Shown here piece by piece: positions 7,832-15,314 of a stretch of 27,116 nucleotides of DNA. The translations under genes were made by a program, and so were the position numbers. Every line of letters begins with the position of its first letter. Positions within the stretch are counted from its first letter, which is position 1. This DNA is from Actinomycetes bacterium (GTDB lineage Bacteria; Actinomycetota; Actinomycetes; Mycobacteriales; Micromonosporaceae), in the NCBI GenBank assembly GCA_021793335.1, contig JAJYSW010000012.1:1-27116 (forward strand), written 5' to 3'. The notes below the pieces were generated by a model, which was not told the DNA's origin, searched no databases, and saw only the letters and a list, made by a program, of their open reading frames with translations.

Positions 7832-8289
7832 GACCGCACCCGCCCGCGGGGCGGTACGGGAGGGCGGCGCGCTGTTCCATGGGCGGACACGGCGACGCGC
7901 CCGGACGGAGGTCTCCGTCTCGGGCGCGTTCGGCCGTTCACCGCTCCGCAGCGGAGCGGCGATAAGAAATTGAGGTCCACCGGGACGCGGTGCCGGCCGG
8001 ATTTTCTGGCATTGCGCTGTTCTTCTTCCAGTGCCACCTCGAAGACCGATCGCCAAGACCGGACATCTGCATGCTTGCGCAGTAGCGCGCGTCGTTCGCG
8101 TTCAGTCATGCCGCCCCACACTCCGAACTCGATTCGATTGTCGAGCGCATCAGCGAGACATTCGAGCCGGACCGGACAGCCTCGGCAAATCTTCTTCGCA
8201 TTGTTCTGTTCGGCCCCCTGCACGAACAGTGCATCAGGGTCGCCCTCTTGACAGAGCGCCTTGGTCGTCCAGTCGATCAGCAGTCCCAT
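7720..8289 (-). CDS. whiB4: WhiB4-like Fe-S transcription regulator with abnormal C-terminal extension
   Basis: The WhiB domain has Cys13, Cys35, Cys38 and Cys44 (spacing C-X21-C-X2-C-X5-C), which bind a [4Fe-4S] cluster, and G-V-W-G-G at 56-60 followed by T-E-R-E-R-R. Closest in wording is WhiB4 (D-A-L-D-N-x-x-E-F-G-V-W-G-G), a redox-responsive regulator, and the neighbours match Rv3680-Rv3682. ATG at 8289 is preferred, since GGGGAGG lies 8 nt upstream; the ATG two codons earlier is too close. Family members end near residue 118, but this frame has no stop until 7720, giving 189 residues. The last ~75 are Arg/Pro-rich, unlike protein, and cross a strong hairpin and 112 bp of the opposing ATPase gene. 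A +1 shift would stop at 7938-7940 after about 116 residues. Confidence 0.85.
   Translation of the reverse strand: MGLLIDWTTKALCQEGDPDALFVQGAEQNNAKKICRGCPVRLECLADALDNRIEFGVWGGMTERERRALLRKHADVRSWRSVFEVALEEEQRNARKSGRHRVPVDLNFLSPLRCGAVNGRTRPRRRPPSGRVAVSAHGTARRPPVPPRGRVRSQLPAAAAPKRRRPARSTTSEPSVASLTWGMSGQAAL
7896..7928. terminator. Strong hairpin between bagB-like and whiB genes
   Basis: Arms 7896-7910 and 7913-7928 pair over 15 bp with one bulged T and a 2-nt loop. It starts 64 nt after the ATPase stop, so it is a natural terminator for that operon. On the other strand it lies inside the open WhiB reading frame. Confidence 0.65.
7941..7959. terminator. Second hairpin, near expected end of WhiB
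   Basis: CCGCTCCGC, A, GCGGAGCGG: a perfect 9-bp palindrome around one base. On the minus strand it falls right where a normal-length WhiB4 would end, next to the out-of-frame TGA at 7938-7940. Confidence 0.35.
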
Positions 8290-8347
8290 CTGCATGACCT
8301 CCCCGTGAGATTTTCCCTTCGTACCCCCCGACGGCTCCATGAAAGTA

Positions 8348-8376
8348 ATCTCTCGATCACCCGATGTCGCCGTCAA
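8348..8376 (-). promoter_or_regulatory. Possible whiB promoter
   Basis: On the minus strand TTGACG (8376-8371), a 17-bp spacer and AGAGAT (8353-8348); predicted start near 8341, leader about 50 nt. This also argues against the upstream in-frame start at 8376. Confidence 0.35.
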
Positions 8377-8464
8377 GAACGGACCCTACACCTCTTGTAA
8401 GTGTTTGACTACTCTCCGAGACTAAAAACGGACTTTGCGGAATGGCCGCCACCCTGAGGTCCCG

Positions 8465-8499
8465 ATCGCGACAACGACTCGCGATAATAACGATCGCGA
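8465..8499. repeat. Three TCGCGA boxes in alternating inverted array
   Basis: ATCGCGA (8465-8471), 7 nt, TCGCGAT (8479-8485), 7 nt, ATCGCGA (8493-8499). Each neighbouring pair is a perfect inverted repeat with identical spacer length. It lies 100-130 bp upstream of ponA2 and about 180 bp upstream of whiB, so it could be an operator for a dimeric regulator acting on either gene. Confidence 0.5.
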
Positions 8500-8585
8500 T
8501 ACGAGTGCATCTCTTCTCAGTGATTGCGGCGTATCAAGCCGGGCACCTGACGACAAAGCGCCCCCGGCTATCGCAACGCTCGTTC

Positions 8586-8591
8586 TAATCT
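8586..8591 (+). promoter_or_regulatory. -10 element for ponA2, leaderless arrangement
   Basis: TAATCT ends 6 nt before the GTG start, so transcription would begin at the start codon itself. There is no good ribosome site and no clear -35. Confidence 0.45.
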
Positions 8592-8597
8592 GAGGCG

Positions 8598-11018
8598 GTG
8601 GAGACGTTGAAACGCGTTCGGAATCCCCTGCGGGACGCCATGACCCTGCTCGTTTGTGGAGTCCTGGCAGGCGTCCTCGCCGCAGCGGCGGCCTTCCCCC
8701 TCGTCGCGACGGGGGGCCTCGTGATCGGCGACGGCGTCGACTCCTTCGAGTCGCTGCCGAGCGAGCTCACCAAGCCCACACTCCCGCAGACGAGCTACGT
8801 CTACGCCTCCGATGGAGAAACGCTCATCACCTCCTTCTATGAGGAGAACCGCCGCGAGGTGTCCCTCGACGACGTCGCTCCCCTCATGGTCGACGCCCTC
8901 CTGGCGGCGGAGGACTCGAAATTCTATGAACACACCGGTGTCGACTGGGTCGGCATCGTGCGCGCCGCAGTCGCCAACCGGAGCGGCGACTCGCAAGGCG
9001 CCTCGACGCTCACCATGCAGTTCGTGCGTAATACCCTCATCTACTCCGCTTCAACCATCGACGAAGTCATCGAAGCGTCCGAAGACACGTACGAGCGCAA
9101 ACTCCGCGAAGCCAGGTACGCCATGGCGATCGAGGAAAGTATGTCCAAAGAGGAGATCCTTGAGGGCTATCTGAACGTCATATACCTGGGCAACCAGGCA
9201 TACGGCATCCACGCCGGCTCCTACACCTACTTCAACAAGCCCCCCACCGAACTCGAACTCCACGAAGCCGCCGTGCTCGCCTCGCTCCCGAAATTCCCCT
9301 CCTACGCCGACGGACTGCTCGACGGCGGAGGTGACGATTCCCTCATCATCGACCGCCGCGACTGGGTACTCGACCGCATGGCCTCGCTCGACATGGTCTC
9401 CCAGTCCGAAGCGGACGAGGCCAAGGAACAGCCGCTGGGCCTGGACCCCCGCGAGGTCCGCTCCGAGTGCGTCGACGTCCCCAACCCCGACTGGGGCTTC
9501 TTCTGCGACTACTTCAAGGAATGGTGGGCCGACCAGGAGCACTTCGGCGAGACCGAGCGCGAACGGATCAGCCTCCTCAAACGCGGCGGATTCCGGATCG
9601 TCACCTCCCTGGACCCCGACCTCCAGTCGACCGCGATGGACACCATCCACGGCCAGATCGACGACGACGACCACCGCGCGCTCGGCGCGGTCACCATCAC
9701 GCCCGGCACCGGACACATCCGGTCCATGGCGGTCAACCGCGTCTACAGCCTCGACCAGAGCGAGAACGGACCCCGCACCGACGGCGGCAGCGCCCCCTCG
9801 AACTATCCGAACACCACGATCCCGCTGCTGAGCGGCAACGAGAAGGTCTCCGGCTTCCCGGCCGGCTCGACCTTCAAGATGTTCACCATGCTCGCCGCAT
9901 TGGAGGAGGGCTGGCCGCTGAAGACCAAGCTGCCCTCGCCGTACCGGTACACCTCGCGCTACATGACCGACAGCAAGCAACCGGCGTCGTGCGATTTCCA
10001 GATCGACGGCAAATGGCCCTGGTGCCCCTCGAACGACGGCCAGTACGCCTCGGGACCGCCCCTGGACTTCTGGGGCATGTTCGGCAAATCCTCGAACACC
10101 GGGTTCGTGCAAATCCAAGAGCTGGTCGGCACGTCCAAGGCCGTCGAGATGGCCGAGCGGCTGGGCATCGAGTTCTCAGCCGACAGCGGCGTCGAACGAA
10201 GTCGCGACACGCTCGACGAGCACTACGGCGTGTTCACACTCGGCATGGGCGACACGACGACCCCGCTCGACATGGCCGAGGCGTACGCGACCGTCGCCGC
10301 AGGAGGCATCCACTGCGAGCCGCTACCGGTGATGAAGATCGTCCGATCCGACGGCGAGGAGTGGACCGAGCCCTCCCAGCCGACCTGCGAGCAGGCCATC
10401 GATGAGGAGGTCGCGTTCGCGGCCGTCAGCGCCGCGCGCTGCCCCGTCTACGACAGGGCCGACCGGACGCGCTGTGTCGGCGGCACCGCCCGGGAGGCCG
10501 AGAACTTCGGACGGCCCGTCATGGGCAAGACCGGGACGGCCGACTCCGATCGCTCCTACTGGTTCATGGTCTCGACGCCGAACGCCACCACCGCCACGTT
10601 CGTCGGCGATCCGGACAACTCCGCCAACGACAACCTCGCCGCGGGCTTCCACGGGCAGGTGCGCCAGACCGGCACGACGATCCTCAAGGCCGCGGTGAAG
10701 GACCTCGACAAGGAGAACTGGCCGGAGCCGACGGACGCGATGGTCAACGGCAAGAACCTCGTCTCGATCCCGGGAATCGGCTGCGAGGACCCCTCCTCGG
10801 CGAGATCCAAGGTGGCCGGAGCCGGTTTCGAGGCGTCGATCTCACCCGGCCGGTTCGATTCGAGCTGCCCTGAGGGACAGGCCTTCTCCACCTCGGTGAC
10901 CGGTTCGGCGCCGAAGGGCAGCCCGATCTACATCCTGGTCTCGAACGGCTCGGGCTATCAGGACGCACCGGACGAGGACGACGATGAAGAGGAATCCGAC
11001 CCTCCCGAGGATGATTGA
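8598..11018 (+). CDS. ponA2: Bifunctional penicillin-binding protein, PonA2 type
   Basis: 806 residues, matching PonA2 of M. tuberculosis (about 810). Class A PBPs polymerise lipid II glycan chains and cross-link the peptides. Order: short cytoplasmic N-terminus, one membrane helix (about 14-36), GT51 glycosyltransferase (about 75-260) with catalytic Glu105 in E-D-S-K-F-Y-E-H and the G-A-S-T-L-T-M-Q-F block, then the transpeptidase (about 360-690). Its S-x-x-K is Ser424-Lys427, S-S-N is 498-500, and K-T-G begins at 644. One C-terminal PASTA domain (about 715-785) is followed by a strongly acidic tail of Asp/Glu. GTG start appears leaderless. Located beside whiB4 and the Get3-like pair as in M. 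tuberculosis (Rv3682). Confidence 0.95.
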   Translation: METLKRVRNPLRDAMTLLVCGVLAGVLAAAAAFPLVATGGLVIGDGVDSFESLPSELTKPTLPQTSYVYASDGETLITSFYEENRREVSLDDVAPLMVDALLAAEDSKFYEHTGVDWVGIVRAAVANRSGDSQGASTLTMQFVRNTLIYSASTIDEVIEASEDTYERKLREARYAMAIEESMSKEEILEGYLNVIYLGNQAYGIHAGSYTYFNKPPTELELHEAAVLASLPKFPSYADGLLDGGGDDSLIIDRRDWVLDRMASLDMVSQSEADEAKEQPLGLDPREVRSECVDVPNPDWGFFCDYFKEWWADQEHFGETERERISLLKRGGFRIVTSLDPDLQSTAMDTIHGQIDDDDHRALGAVTITPGTGHIRSMAVNRVYSLDQSENGPRTDGGSAPSNYPNTTIPLLSGNEKVSGFPAGSTFKMFTMLAALEEGWPLKTKLPSPYRYTSRYMTDSKQPASCDFQIDGKWPWCPSNDGQYASGPPLDFWGMFGKSSNTGFVQIQELVGTSKAVEMAERLGIEFSADSGVERSRDTLDEHYGVFTLGMGDTTTPLDMAEAYATVAAGGIHCEPLPVMKIVRSDGEEWTEPSQPTCEQAIDEEVAFAAVSAARCPVYDRADRTRCVGGTAREAENFGRPVMGKTGTADSDRSYWFMVSTPNATTATFVGDPDNSANDNLAAGFHGQVRQTGTTILKAAVKDLDKENWPEPTDAMVNGKNLVSIPGIGCEDPSSARSKVAGAGFEASISPGRFDSSCPEGQAFSTSVTGSAPKGSPIYILVSNGSGYQDAPDEDDDEEESDPPEDD

Positions 11019-11073
11019 TCGAGAGGACGCGGGCCCGGCGGCCCTTCACCCGGATCGGGGACGAGACGAGGGT

Positions 11074-12009
11074 TCAGAAACCGAAGTCGGCCTGGACCGG
11101 GCGATGGTCGGAGGCGGTGGCCTCGAGGACGTCGGCGGCAGTGGCTTCGAGACCGCGGTAGAGGATCTGGTCGATGCGGGCCAGCGGGATGCCGGCGGGC
11201 CAGGTGAACCCGAAACCCTTGCCGGCGGTGGCGTGCGCCGATTCGAGCTGATAAGTGATGGGCGCGAGGGCGCGGTCCTGGGCGGTGCCGTTGAGATCGC
11301 CGAGGAGGACGACGCGGTCGAGCGGTTCGGTGGCGATGGCCTCACCGAGGAGGGTCGCGGTGCGGTTGCGCTGATCCGAGGTGAAGCCCTCGGTGTTGAC
11401 GCGGACGGACAGGAGATGGGCGATGTAGAAGGCGACGGATCGGCCGTCGATGTCGACCTCGGCCCGGAAGGCGCGGGTCCAGCCCAGTTCGAGATCGATC
11501 GCATGGGAGTCGGTGATGGGGTAGTCCGACCAGAGGGCGACGGTGCCGTAGGCGACCGCGTAGGCGTAGCGTTCGCCGAGGATGCGCCCGTACTCCACGA
11601 GTCGGGGCTCGGTGAGCTCGACGAGGGCGATGACGTCGGGATCGGCGGCGAGGAGACTGTCGGCGGTGGCCGCGGTGTCGGTGTTCTCGGCGTTGACGTT
11701 GTGGGCGATGACACGGAAATCGCCCGGCCCATCGGATTTATCGGGCAGGAGCCCGCCGTAGAGCTTGAGCCAGACGAGGCCGGGCAGGAGCGCGACGAGG
11801 ACGGCCAGGGGCCGACGGCGGACGGCGGCGAGGACGATCAGCGGCGGGATGAGGAAACCGAACCATGGCAGGAACGTCTCGACGAGGCTGCCGAGGTTGT
11901 ACCAGCGGTTGGGAACGAACCGGTGAGCGAGCAGCATGAGCGCCAAGGCCGCCGAGGCCGTGATGAGAGCCACGCTGAAAACTTTTGCGCCCGTTGAGGT
12001 TCGCTGCAC
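11074..12009 (-). CDS. Membrane endonuclease/exonuclease/phosphatase-family protein, VanJ-like
   Basis: 311 residues with GTG start. Three hydrophobic helices (about 9-29, 41-61, 66-87) precede an EEP-fold domain (about 97-311), which should face outward as in VanJ. Metal/catalytic motifs: N103 and E130 regions (H-N-V-N and A-L-V-E-L), G-D-L-N-G near 232-236, R-I-D-Q-I-L, and the terminal S-D-H-R-P-V. This layout is that of Streptomyces VanJ/StaP, membrane phosphoesterases linked to teicoplanin resistance and thought to act on lipid-linked cell-wall intermediates. It is convergent with ponA2, which fits a peptidoglycan role. Whether it gives glycopeptide resistance here cannot be told; many actinobacteria carry such homologues. 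Confidence 0.82.
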   Translation of the reverse strand: MQRTSTGAKVFSVALITASAALALMLLAHRFVPNRWYNLGSLVETFLPWFGFLIPPLIVLAAVRRRPLAVLVALLPGLVWLKLYGGLLPDKSDGPGDFRVIAHNVNAENTDTAATADSLLAADPDVIALVELTEPRLVEYGRILGERYAYAVAYGTVALWSDYPITDSHAIDLELGWTRAFRAEVDIDGRSVAFYIAHLLSVRVNTEGFTSDQRNRTATLLGEAIATEPLDRVVLLGDLNGTAQDRALAPITYQLESAHATAGKGFGFTWPAGIPLARIDQILYRGLEATAADVLEATASDHRPVQADFGF

Positions 12010-12060
12010 TCCCCATCCGCCTTTCGTTGCCGCTGCGTCGAGACGGCGTTCGACTCCGAC

Positions 12061-12066
12061 AGCCTA
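12061..12066 (-). promoter_or_regulatory. -10 element for VanJ-like gene
   Basis: TAGGCT on the minus strand, followed by GTCG as at the lipoprotein promoter. Predicted start near 12054 and a leader of about 45 nt with GAAAGG before GTG. Confidence 0.35.
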
Positions 12067-12435
12067 ACCGGAGACGTCTCGGGGTGTGGTACGGGTTACC
12101 GGAGGTGACCGGAGGGATGGAGGCACGGGCCTCGCCGGGCATCGGAGACGGCGATGCTCCAGGCCGCCCGGTGGTTCTGGGGCCGGAACGATGTCGGTCG
12201 GTGAGATCCGGCCCTGGTCCTCGCCGTCGCTCCCGCCGTCCCCTCACCGGCGGCTACCGCTATCAGGTCACTGTGGAATCCGATGGGACCTGCGGGAGAT
12301 CCGGATACGTCCTGCACCGGGCCCTGCCGACTTCGGGCGGTGAAAGCGGCTCGGCGAGTCCGCCTTCACTCCTCAACAGCGGCAGGGGTGGCCTGATCAC
12401 GACCGCCACCCGGCCGATCCCGAATCGATGGGCTT
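12067..12435. other. Gene-free intergenic stretch
   Basis: About 370 bp downstream of the tRNA and upstream of the VanJ-like gene. A small direct repeat of ACCGGAGG-type sequence lies near 12100-12116. No credible gene, riboswitch or second tRNA is seen. Confidence 0.55.
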
Positions 12436-12453
12436 CCGAGAGGGCGCTCTCGG
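12436..12453 (-). terminator. Hairpin downstream of tRNA-Ser
   Basis: CCGAGAG, loop of 4, CTCTCGG: a perfect 7-bp stem about 70 nt past the tRNA 3' end on the minus strand. No U-tract; modest evidence. Confidence 0.35.
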
Positions 12454-12521
12454 GCACGATGCCGAGGAGAGAGAAGACCCCGGGTCAGCGACTGGATTCT
12501 CGTCCCGACCCGAGGTCTGAA

Positions 12522-12611
12522 TGGCGGTGGCGGTGGGATTTGAACCCACGAAGGGCGTGAACCCTTACTCGCTTTCGAGGCGAGCTCCTTCGGCCACTCG
12601 GACACGCCACC
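12522..12611 (-). tRNA. tRNA-Ser (anticodon CGA)
   Basis: On the minus strand the acceptor stem GGTGGCG (from 12611) pairs with CGCCACC (12532-12526), with discriminator G and an encoded CCA at 12524-12522. The anticodon arm is CTCGC-CTCGAAA-GCGAG, giving anticodon CGA for UCG codons. A long variable arm, typical of serine tRNAs, and the T-arm GTGGG-TTCAAAT-CCCAC are present. Length is 87 nt without CCA. Confidence 0.96.
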
Positions 12612-12708
12612 GTCGAAAATGCTACCGGATCGCCGCATCGGGACGCCAGGCGGGTGGCGCGGACTCCGCGTCACGGGCACTGTTCGTGAATTCATGGGAT
12701 GTCCATGG

Positions 12709-12714
12709 CATGCT
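12709..12714 (+). promoter_or_regulatory. -10 element for deoD, leaderless arrangement
   Basis: CATGCT ends 6 nt before the ATG at 12721, so the start point would coincide with the ATG. No ribosome site precedes that ATG. Confidence 0.35.
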
Positions 12715-12720
12715 GACGCC

Positions 12721-13437
12721 ATGACAGCGCACATCTCCGCATCGCCCGGCGACATCGCCGAGAGCGTCCTGCTGCCAGGCGACCCGCTGCGGGCGAAGTG
12801 GATCGCAGAGAACTTCCTGACCGAAGCGGTGTGCTACAGCGAGGTCAGGAACATGTTCGGATTCACCGGCCTCTATAAGGGTCACCGGGTCTCGGTCCAG
12901 GGCACCGGCATGGGGCAGCCATCGGCATCGATCTACACGCACGAGCTGCTCGACGTCTACGGCGTCAAGACCCTCGTGCGAGTCGGCTCGGCCGGGGCCG
13001 TCCACGACGATATCGAACTGCGCGACGTCGTCGCCGGGATCGGAGCGTCGACGAATTCGAGCATGAACCGCATCCGCTTCAAAGGCGTGGTCGACTACGC
13101 GCCGGTGGCCGACTTCGGGCTGCTGCGCGCCGCCGTGGACGCCGCCGAGGCCAAGGGCGTCGACATGCGGGTGGGGCAGCTCTACAGCTCGGACACGTTC
13201 TACACCGACGCGCCCGACGTCGAGGCACTGCTGGCCGATTACGGGATTCTGGCCATCGAGATGGAGGCCGCGGCGATCTACACGCTCGCCGCGAAGTTCA
13301 AGGCCCGGGCCCTGGCGGTGTGCACGATCTCCGACCACATCCCCAAGGGCACCGCGCTGTCGGCCGCCGATCGACAGGAGTCGTTCTCGGAGATGGTCGA
13401 GATCGCCTTGGACGCGGTGATCGCCGAACATCGGTAG
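12721..13437 (+). CDS. deoD: Purine-nucleoside phosphorylase, DeoD type
   Basis: 238 residues, like the 239 of E. coli DeoD. It splits purine (deoxy)ribonucleosides with phosphate to base and ribose-1-phosphate in salvage, as a cytoplasmic hexamer. Visible residues: His4 region, G-D-P-L-R (Gly20, Arg24), Arg43, R-V-G-S-A-G (Arg87, Ser90) for phosphate; E-M-E at 180-182 for ribose; and Ser204-Asp205, where the Asp donates a proton to purine N7. The ATG at 12721 gives the family N-terminus (x-x-H-I-x-A); the open frame upstream is a tRNA-side artefact. This hexameric form differs from the trimeric PNP common in actinobacteria. It is convergent with the ABC permease gene. Confidence 0.94.
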   Translation: MTAHISASPGDIAESVLLPGDPLRAKWIAENFLTEAVCYSEVRNMFGFTGLYKGHRVSVQGTGMGQPSASIYTHELLDVYGVKTLVRVGSAGAVHDDIELRDVVAGIGASTNSSMNRIRFKGVVDYAPVADFGLLRAAVDAAEAKGVDMRVGQLYSSDTFYTDAPDVEALLADYGILAIEMEAAAIYTLAAKFKARALAVCTISDHIPKGTALSAADRQESFSEMVEIALDAVIAEHR

Positions 13438-13460
13438 CGGCCCTTGAGGGGCGGGGCCGC
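13437..13460. terminator. Hairpin between deoD and ABC permease
   Basis: GCGGCCC and GGGCCGC pair across a 10-nt loop right after the deoD stop codon, between convergent genes. It may serve both directions. Confidence 0.4.
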
Positions 13461-13472
13461 CGAACCGTCTGC

Positions 13473-14246
13473 TCAGTCCCAGCGGAACCACTTGATCGCT
13501 ACCGCGCTGCTGACCACGATGGCGGCGGCCATGGCGATCAGGTGCGTCGGGTCCTGGTCGAAGCCGGCCCATGCGCTGCCGAGCGCCTGCACGGCCGCGC
13601 CGAAGGGGAGCGCCTCGCCGACGGCGGCGAGCGGGCCGGGCATGGCCTCGGTGGGCCCGAACATGCCGCCGGTGGCGCCGAGCGCGAAGAACAGGGTCAG
13701 GCCGATCGCGAGGGCGGCGTTGGCGGTGGGCGCGACCGCGGCGACGAGCATGCCGATGGCGTACATCGTGAACGCGGCGAGCGCGAAGACGCCCAAGGCG
13801 GTCCAGGGCCGTTCGGGCAGGCCGACGTCGAAGGCGATCATCGCGACCGTCATGCCGATGACGACGCCGACGAGGGTCTGCATGATGGAGACGACCACCT
13901 GAGCGACGAGGATCATCGCCGGGTGGGCGGGCGTGACGGCCAGGCGGCGCAGGATCTTGTAGCGCCGATACGAGGCCAGGAAGCTGGGCATGTTGATCAC
14001 GCCGATGGTGGCGACGACGATGGTCAGCACCAGCGGCATGACATAGATTTCGAAGATCGGGACGCCGTTCAGTTCGCCGCCGCCGCGGTCGGTCACACCG
14101 TTCATGACGAGGATGAGCAGCGGCATGCCCAGCGGGATGAGCAGCCCGGCGGTGTCGCGGATGACCATGCGGCTTTCGGCGGCGATGAGCGTGGTCCAGG
14201 CGCGGGCGGGTGGGCGCAGTCGAGTGGTCGGGATGTCGGTGGTCAT
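13473..14246 (-). CDS. ABC-2 type transporter permease
   Basis: 257 residues with six predicted membrane helices (about 34-52, 70-90, 112-138, 147-170, 178-200, 232-252), the usual ABC-2 permease topology. The cytoplasmic N-terminus is followed by the pattern x-x-R-x-R-D, and a basic R-R-Y-K-I-L-R-R loop after helix 2 matches the coupling region of drug/antibiotic exporters. Its ATG overlaps the stop of the ATPase gene by 4 bp (ATGA), so the two are co-translated and should form one exporter. Substrate cannot be read from sequence; small lipophilic or peptide antibiotics are typical. Confidence 0.9.
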   Translation of the reverse strand: MTTDIPTTRLRPPARAWTTLIAAESRMVIRDTAGLLIPLGMPLLILVMNGVTDRGGGELNGVPIFEIYVMPLVLTIVVATIGVINMPSFLASYRRYKILRRLAVTPAHPAMILVAQVVVSIMQTLVGVVIGMTVAMIAFDVGLPERPWTALGVFALAAFTMYAIGMLVAAVAPTANAALAIGLTLFFALGATGGMFGPTEAMPGPLAAVGEALPFGAAVQALGSAWAGFDQDPTHLIAMAAAIVVSSAVAIKWFRWD

Positions 14247-15172
14247 GCCGCGCGCTCCTGATGGTCGGTATCGATGGGGCTGCCGGTGAGGGCCAGGAAG
14301 GCGTCTTCGAGTCCGGCGCGTTGGAAGCGGGTGTCCAGGGCGACGACGTCGGCGCGGACCAGGGCCGTGGCGACGGTCTGGAGGAGTTCGCCGCGGCCGG
14401 TGACGACGATCTCCTCATCCTCGACGGTGACGGTGTCGACCGCATCGAGCGTCTTCAGCATGGCCGGGTCGAATTCCGCGACGGTGCGGAAGCGCACGAC
14501 CTGGTCGAGGTCGGCGCGTTCGACCAGGCCTTCAGGCGTGTCGACGGCGAGGACGCGGCCGCGGTCGATGACGGCGACGCGATCGCAGAGCCGTTCGACC
14601 TCTTCCATCTGGTGGCTCACCAGGATGATGGTGACGCCGCTGCCTCGGAGGTCTTCGAGCATGCCCCACATCTGGCGTCTGGCCTCGGGGTCGAGACCGG
14701 TGGTGAGTTCATCGAGGACGACCGCGCGGGGGCGTCCGGACAGGGCCAGTGCGATGGACAGGCGTTGGGCTTGGCCGCCGGAGAGGTTGTCGAAGCGGAT
14801 GTTGCGTTTCTCGGTGAGTCCGACCTGCTCGATGAGGGCGTCGGGTTCGGCGCCCTCGCGGTAGAAGGAGCGGTACAGGCGGACCATCTCGCGGACGGTG
14901 AGCGCCCCGTGGAGTGCGGTGGTCTGGAGCTGGACGCCGAGGACGGTGCGCAGGCGGGCGCGGTCGCGCCACGGGTCGAGCCCGAGGACGGTCACGGTGC
15001 CCTCGTCGGGGCGGCGCAGACCGGCGATGATCTCGACCGAGGTGGTCTTGCCCGCGCCATTGCGGCCGAGGATGCCGTAGATCTCCCCCTCCTCGATGTC
15101 GAGGGTGACCTCGTCGACGGCGAGGGTGTCGCCGTAGCGTTTGCGCAGTCCCTGCGCGGTGATCGCGGGCAT
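14243..15172 (-). CDS. ABC transporter ATP-binding protein
   Basis: 309 residues. Walker A G-R-N-G-A-G-K-T-T at 36-44, signature L-S-G-G-Q at 130-134, Walker B ending Asp154-Glu155, and switch His187. After Glu155 it reads L-T-T-G-L-D-P instead of the usual P-T-T-G-L-D-P, a variant I recall in actinobacterial exporter ATPases. The extra C-terminal domain (about 220-309) is typical of the DrrA/CcmA group. GAAAGGAAA precedes the start. It is first in a two-gene operon with the permease, divergent from the sensor kinase, which suggests that the two-component system controls this exporter. Confidence 0.93.
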   Translation of the reverse strand: MPAITAQGLRKRYGDTLAVDEVTLDIEEGEIYGILGRNGAGKTTSVEIIAGLRRPDEGTVTVLGLDPWRDRARLRTVLGVQLQTTALHGALTVREMVRLYRSFYREGAEPDALIEQVGLTEKRNIRFDNLSGGQAQRLSIALALSGRPRAVVLDELTTGLDPEARRQMWGMLEDLRGSGVTIILVSHQMEEVERLCDRVAVIDRGRVLAVDTPEGLVERADLDQVVRFRTVAEFDPAMLKTLDAVDTVTVEDEEIVVTGRGELLQTVATALVRADVVALDTRFQRAGLEDAFLALTGSPIDTDHQERAA

Positions 15173-15300
15173 CGGGGTTTCCTTTCGTCTCCGTGTTCGT
15201 CGGGTTCAACGCTATGGGCGGCAAGGACACCGGCGCGCGTGTGAGCGGTCATGGATCGGGCCCATGACTTCCGGCACGGGCGGCGCGGCACGGCCGTGTT

Positions 15301-15306
15301 TAGGAT
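15301..15306 (+). promoter_or_regulatory. -10 element for the kinase-regulator operon
   Basis: TAGGAT with a predicted start near 15313, two bases before the ATG. A short AGGA 9 nt before the ATG overlaps it, so translation may be leaderless or not. Confidence 0.35.
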
Positions 15307-15314
15307 TGGCCGCG

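Larger units (their letters stand above)
8377..8597. other. whiB-ponA2 intergenic region
   Basis: Divergent intergenic DNA, AT-richer than its surroundings near 8395-8430. It holds the ordered TCGCGA array and the ponA2 -10 described separately. TTGACT at 8405-8410 lacks a correctly spaced -10. No small gene is seen. Confidence 0.5.

Noticed and set aside
8290..8376. Upstream in-frame starts adding 29 residues to the WhiB protein
   Set aside because: No ribosome site; the extension crosses the likely promoter, and a good GGGGAGG sits before the 8289 ATG.
11985..12560. Open frame ending in W-D-L-N-P-R across the tRNA region
   Set aside because: It is a translation of the antisense of tRNA-Ser and flanking DNA, a well-known annotation artefact; no family match or ribosome site.
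12366..12755. Minus-strand frame with S-E-W-P-K and poly-Pro
   Set aside because: It reads through the tRNA-Ser gene itself; not a protein.
14693..14713. Leu instead of Pro after the Walker B Glu of the ABC ATPase as a novelty
   Set aside because: I recall the D-E-L-T-T-G-L-D-P wording in other actinobacterial exporter ATPases, so it is not unusual.
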